Source: DTSX01 sp964008355 (lineage in GTDB: Bacteria > Pseudomonadota > Gammaproteobacteria > Steroidobacterales > UBA11654). Taken from it: DNA of 17,185 nt. The notes below the pieces were generated by a model. That model did not search any database, was not told the origin of the DNA, and saw nothing but the letters and a program-made list of their open reading frames with translations. The stretch is taken from contig CAXGBD010000021.1 in NCBI GenBank assembly GCA_964008355.1, positions 1 through 17,185 on the forward strand. Reading direction: 5' to 3'. A program made the translations under genes and the position numbers. This document shows, in pieces, positions 13,995 through 17,185 of the stretch (position 1 is the first letter of the stretch; each line of letters begins with the position of its first letter).

Positions 13995-14915
13995 ATGAAG
14001 CCCTTTGAGCAGGGCGATATTTTTCTAGGATGCACATACCTAAACGACGAAATCGATGACCATAAAGGCGATGGTCGTATATTACAGTACGATAAAGAGC
14101 TCAATCCAAAAGGTGTTCTTTGGACCCAAGGAACAGAACATTTAGTTATAGGTTTAACATTTGATCCAAATGGTATTTTGTGGGGTTTTGATATGCACAA
14201 TCATGTTGTTGTCAGAGTCTCACCGGATGGCGTGCAGTTACCCAATCACCATTTTGCAGATCGTGCATTTTCAAACGTTACTTTTGATAGTCAGGGACAT
14301 ATTTATCTTGGTGAAGGCTTGGTTGGTAATACGCCATATTCTGGGAGTTATCTGAAACGCCTACCTGGGCTAGATCTCCTCGGTTATGGGAACATTTATA
14401 AATACAATCAAGAATTTGAATTGCTTTCAGTGTTTGACGTTGATTATTCTCCAGAATTCCATCAATTTAAAGGTGTGACTCACTCTACGATGCATCCAAG
14501 TGAGAAGTTTATTACATACACTACTGAAATTGGCAAGAAGGTCATGCGTTACGATATTGTTAATGATCAACAAATGGAAGATTTAGTTGTGCTTCCTGGT
14601 GATTTAACTGACCGAGTTGTTGCAATCGCAGTTAATTATTTACCTGATGGTAGATTACTCCATTCAAGGGGTGATTATTTTGAAATTCTTGATGAGCAGG
14701 GTAATGTTATTAAAGCGATTAATCTTCCAGAACATGGCTGGGGTATTGCCCAAATCACGCCAGCGGCTGATGGTGTGCATGTCCTCACTGCAAATATTTT
14801 TTCTGGAATCATGCTGAAAGTCAGATTAGACGATGGGGAAGTAGTTGGTTCAATTGATACTGGTTTTAAGGTTCCAAAAAGAAGTTTAGGCGGTGTAGCT
14901 GAATACAACAAATAA
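13995..14915 (+). CDS. Cytoplasmic beta-propeller protein (NHL/SMP-30-like), function unknown
   Basis: From the ATG the protein has 306 residues; an in-frame GTG at 13977 would add six. There is no signal peptide or membrane span. It is built of repeated beta blades, visible as recurring 'F.P.G..Y/W......V.R....G' units: GLTFDPNGILWGF, NVTFDSQGHIYLGEG, GNIYKYNQEFELLS, VNYLPDGRLLHSRGDYFEIL and ADGVHVLTANIFSGIM. Such propellers include SMP-30/gluconolactonases, NHL and YncE-like proteins, but I do not see the full metal-ligand set of SMP-30 lactonases. It stands alone on its strand between two minus-strand operons and converges on the FAD enzyme gene. A role in binding or in sugar-lactone chemistry is possible but not shown. 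Confidence 0.8.
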   Translation: MKPFEQGDIFLGCTYLNDEIDDHKGDGRILQYDKELNPKGVLWTQGTEHLVIGLTFDPNGILWGFDMHNHVVVRVSPDGVQLPNHHFADRAFSNVTFDSQGHIYLGEGLVGNTPYSGSYLKRLPGLDLLGYGNIYKYNQEFELLSVFDVDYSPEFHQFKGVTHSTMHPSEKFITYTTEIGKKVMRYDIVNDQQMEDLVVLPGDLTDRVVAIAVNYLPDGRLLHSRGDYFEILDEQGNVIKAINLPEHGWGIAQITPAADGVHVLTANIFSGIMLKVRLDDGEVVGSIDTGFKVPKRSLGGVAEYNK

Positions 14916-14995
14916 ACTACTGAATCGGCCCTCTGTTTCCCTATAACAACCCATCTTTGTGATCTTATTCTGAGCAGAGATAGTGCAATCAATCA

Positions 14996-16627
14996 CTAAT
15001 TTTCCATCCAGTGTCCAATTTTCCCTTTTCCAGAGTCAATGAGTACTCCAGGATTCATAATTGATTTCGGGTCTACACTTGATTTCGCTGCAGTTAACAT
15101 GTCTTTAAAACCTGATGGTCTTTGTAGATCATAACCTCTAATTCTGTGGTCCCTACCAACAGCATGATGGTGTGTCACAGTGCCTCCCTTCGTCACTACC
15201 ATCTCATTGCTTGCTATTTTAATTTGCTTCCAGACATCCAGCATGGTCGAAGGTGTTGCATAAGCAGTGTAAGAAAAATACGGTGCACATCCGTCAGGAT
15301 AAGTGTGTGTCAAACGACAAGTGACATTTGGCTCCCTGCCTGAAATCTCATGAATCACCTTTCTTGTCTTTTCTTTTACAGACTCAATAAACTCAAAGCT
15401 ATGATCCCATGTGATTGAGGTTTCAAAAGTATCCCAAATTATGCCTCTACGAACAGCTGCATCACGATTAAAAGGTGCCCTAATAAAACTGTTTCTCCAT
15501 GTGCCCGAAGCTCCTCTCCGATGTGCTCCGGGTTCCTTTTCTTGAGGTTTTTTATAACTCCCTCCCTCAGAAGAGGCAATCTCCAAAGCTCGATCTAACC
15601 AACTATCAAGTTCATGGTCTGCTGATTCGAAAGACAATATCAATATATGTTTTGATCCATCACCAGCTCTATTTAATAAAGCTTCATTTGCATCCAAAAG
15701 CCTGCAATTGGCAGGATACAATCCCGATTGACTGATCAGGCGTGTTGCATTAAGTGCTTTTTGATAATTATCAAATTCCACGGAACAAGAAGATCTAAAG
15801 ATCGGTCTATTCTGAAGCCTCATCCAAGCTTCAGTTATCACCCCTAATATGCCTTCGGAGCCAATGACTATTCTATCCGGACTAGGACCGGCTCCAGAGC
15901 CTGGCAATCGTCTTGATTCAACAACTCCAGTTGGAGTTACCATAGTTGTTGATTCAACAAAATCGTCTATGTGTGTGTAAAGCGTTGCAAAATGACCTCC
16001 TGCTCTTGTGGCTATCCAACCACCTAAAGTTGAATGCTCAAAACTTTGAGGAAAATGCCTTAAGGTTAAATCAGACTTTCTTAGTTCGTCTTCCAAAGCA
16101 GGTCCAAATATACCAGCTTGGATTCGAGCTGCTCTGCTTGTCGTATCTATCTCTAAAACCTGATCCAGATTTCTTAAATCCAAAGAAATTACACCGGAGT
16201 AATCATCTCCCACATATGTTTCAACGCCACCACAAACACTCGAGCCACCCCCATAGGGTATTACAGCTATATTGTTTTGGTTTGCCCAGTCTAGAATATT
16301 AACAATATCTTCTTGATCCTCTGGAAATGCGATTAAATCAGGTGGATGAGGAAATTCTTTAAGCATGGCTCTGGCAAGATCTGGAAAAGACTTACCATAG
16401 GTATGATTTAACCTTTCAAGATGATCTTGGGATAAAACTTTTGCCAAAGTCTGTGGGATTTTTACTCTAGGTGTAGGTAAATCAATATCTTCAGCCAGTG
16501 GAATTGGTAAAGTTGGCACTTCGTCTAGTGAGAAATGTGTAGCTATAAGACTTTCAATTGCAGCGTCTTCTTCATTGGATAAGACTTGATCTTGATAGCC
16601 CCAACCCCAAAATTTTCTTTCTTTCAT
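14996..16627 (-). CDS. FAD-binding oxidoreductase resembling alkylglycerone-phosphate synthase (AGPS)
   Basis: A 543-residue flavoprotein of the vanillyl-alcohol oxidase/PCMH fold. It starts with WGWG (7-10), as AGPS-type proteins do. The FAD domain shows IPYGGGSSVCGGVE (123-136), the block HSTLGGWIATRAGGHF (198-213) and IGSEGILGVITEAWMRL (255-271). The C-terminal part carries YPDGCAPYFSY (443-453, Tyr450), the triple-histidine THHHAVGRDHR (485-495) and SVDPKSIMNPG (517-527). In eukaryotic AGPS the HHH motif, a tyrosine in 'YPDG..pYF' and an arginine in '.RL.D' (here Arg308) are catalytic and exchange an acyl for an alkyl group on dihydroxyacetone phosphate to start ether-lipid synthesis. Bacterial homologues are mostly uncharacterised, so AGPS activity is an inference. 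The gene lies 8 bases after the GNAT gene in one operon. Confidence 0.85.
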   Translation of the reverse strand: MKERKFWGWGYQDQVLSNEEDAAIESLIATHFSLDEVPTLPIPLAEDIDLPTPRVKIPQTLAKVLSQDHLERLNHTYGKSFPDLARAMLKEFPHPPDLIAFPEDQEDIVNILDWANQNNIAVIPYGGGSSVCGGVETYVGDDYSGVISLDLRNLDQVLEIDTTSRAARIQAGIFGPALEDELRKSDLTLRHFPQSFEHSTLGGWIATRAGGHFATLYTHIDDFVESTTMVTPTGVVESRRLPGSGAGPSPDRIVIGSEGILGVITEAWMRLQNRPIFRSSCSVEFDNYQKALNATRLISQSGLYPANCRLLDANEALLNRAGDGSKHILILSFESADHELDSWLDRALEIASSEGGSYKKPQEKEPGAHRRGASGTWRNSFIRAPFNRDAAVRRGIIWDTFETSITWDHSFEFIESVKEKTRKVIHEISGREPNVTCRLTHTYPDGCAPYFSYTAYATPSTMLDVWKQIKIASNEMVVTKGGTVTHHHAVGRDHRIRGYDLQRPSGFKDMLTAAKSSVDPKSIMNPGVLIDSGKGKIGHWMEN

Positions 16628-16635
16628 TGTCTCTT

Positions 16636-17088
16636 TTAATCGAAATCTTCTAGGCTAAAGTGCAAAAATTCTTCATCCAATTCATAACCTAATGACTGAT
16701 ATAAAGATTGACCAATAAAGTTATCTTTTGCTGTAGATAGTTCTAATCTTTTATAGCCATTTTCTTTTGCGTAATCTTTTGCCTGATTCATCAGTATTCT
16801 TCCCACGCCCGTTCCTCTCTTTTCTTGATCCACATAGAGATCATAGAGGATCAGAATCGGGATTGTACTAACCGAACAATAAGAAGGGTAGAGCTGAACA
16901 AAACCACTTAGTTTCGGAGGTTTATCACTAGATGCAAAAATAATAGATTCTTCATTCATGAGTCTATCACCGATAAAGTCATAGGCTCGATCAAAATCAT
17001 CTTCTTGCTCATAAAAAATTCGATAAAGGTTAAACAATCTGGCTAATTCGTCTAGGTGTGATTCATTTGCTAAAATAGTTTTTGTCAT
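16636..17088 (-). CDS. GNAT-family N-acetyltransferase
   Basis: A 150-residue single-domain GNAT protein. Motif A is present as LYVDQEKRGTGVGRILM (84-100), whose RGTGVG (91-96) fits the R/Q-x-x-G-x-G/A loop that binds the pyrophosphate of acetyl-CoA; motif B is FIGQSLYQSLGY (124-135). It is cytoplasmic, and the acceptor (small amine, amino acid or protein) cannot be read from the sequence. It sits 10 bases downstream of the partial gene at the window edge and 8 bases upstream of the AGPS-like gene, so the three are probably one transcript. Confidence 0.88.
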   Translation of the reverse strand: MTKTILANESHLDELARLFNLYRIFYEQEDDFDRAYDFIGDRLMNEESIIFASSDKPPKLSGFVQLYPSYCSVSTIPILILYDLYVDQEKRGTGVGRILMNQAKDYAKENGYKRLELSTAKDNFIGQSLYQSLGYELDEEFLHFSLEDFD

Positions 17089-17098
17089 ATCTCTATCA

Positions 17099-17185
17099 TC
17101 AATTGGTCAGACTTGATGTAATAAATTCACAAGCATCATCAACGCTGCTTGTTAAGAAAAATAAATCAAGATCTTTCTTATTAAT
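17099..17185 (-). CDS. C-terminal fragment of a protein, possibly LOG family (partial)
   Basis: On the minus strand an open frame enters from the right edge and stops at TGA (17099-17101), giving 28 residues that include KKDLDLFFLTSSVDDACEFI. The 'DLDLF..t...deA..fI' ending resembles the C-terminus of LOG/TIGR00730 Rossmann-fold proteins (cytokinin-riboside-phosphate hydrolase-like nucleotide hydrolases). The piece is too short for a firm family call. It ends 10 bases before the GNAT start, consistent with an operon. Confidence 0.42.
   Translation of the reverse strand: MNKKDLDLFFLTSSVDDACEFITSSLTN

Noticed and set aside
14916..14995. Possible terminator between the propeller gene and the AGPS-like gene (CTCTG near 14931 and CAGAG near 14974).
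   Set aside because: The arms are five bases with a loop of about 40 and no T-run on either strand; not a credible intrinsic terminator.
1..17185. CRISPR arrays, tRNA genes, insertion sequences or phage genes.
   Set aside because: No regularly spaced repeats, cloverleaf-like segments, transposase motifs or terminal inverted repeats were seen on either strand.

Overview
The window looks like chromosomal DNA from a low-GC (roughly 40% by eye) gammaproteobacterium-like Gram-negative organism, plausibly marine with a compact genome. This rests on the MsrP/MsrQ pair, a Tat signal, lipobox lipoproteins, a TonB-type domain, a MacA/MacB-type exporter and a YcaD-like MFS protein. The assignment comes from protein resemblance only; there is no rRNA or other marker gene. 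I see 18 gene calls inside the window edges or nearly so plus two genes cut by the edges, no RNA genes, insertion sequences or CRISPR, and no gene-free stretch longer than about 165 bases.

Layout. (1) 1-1691: the 3' end of a sugar-phosphate isomerase/epimerase gene, then msrPQ on the minus strand (periplasmic methionine-sulfoxide reductase and its haem membrane partner). (2) 1809-3982, plus strand: a DctP-type solute-binding lipoprotein followed 17 bases later by an MFS transporter, with no TRAP permease genes. (3) 3985-6451: a minus-strand TPR protein with a C-terminal TonB domain, divergent from plus-strand msrA, which converges on a minus-strand glycine-zipper lipoprotein gene. (4) 6613-10865, plus strand: a tight four-gene efflux operon (periplasmic adaptor, ATPase, two different FtsX/MacB-like permeases) without an outer-membrane channel gene. 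(5) 10862-13877, minus strand: alpha/beta hydrolase, M20 metallopeptidase and a cysteine-type glutathione transferase in one likely operon. (6) 13995-14915: a beta-propeller protein on the plus strand. (7) 14996-17185, minus strand: a partial gene (possibly LOG family), a GNAT acetyltransferase and a large FAD enzyme resembling alkylglycerone-phosphate synthase.

How they fit together: msrPQ and msrA give repair of oxidised methionine in both the periplasm and the cytoplasm, and the glutathione transferase also fits redox or detoxification work. The adaptor/ATPase/permease operon should form a tripartite pump with a TolC-like channel encoded elsewhere. Nothing here is a clear defence island or mobile element.

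The points most worth a second look are: an MsrQ lacking one of the expected haem-ligand histidines; an efflux adaptor with four cysteines, two of them placed symmetrically across its helical hairpin; an alpha/beta hydrolase with Asn where the catalytic Asp is expected; the orphan TRAP-like lipoprotein beside an MFS carrier; a bacterial AGPS-like enzyme in a GNAT-containing operon; and very tight convergent gene ends, one pair sharing a TTAA palindrome.
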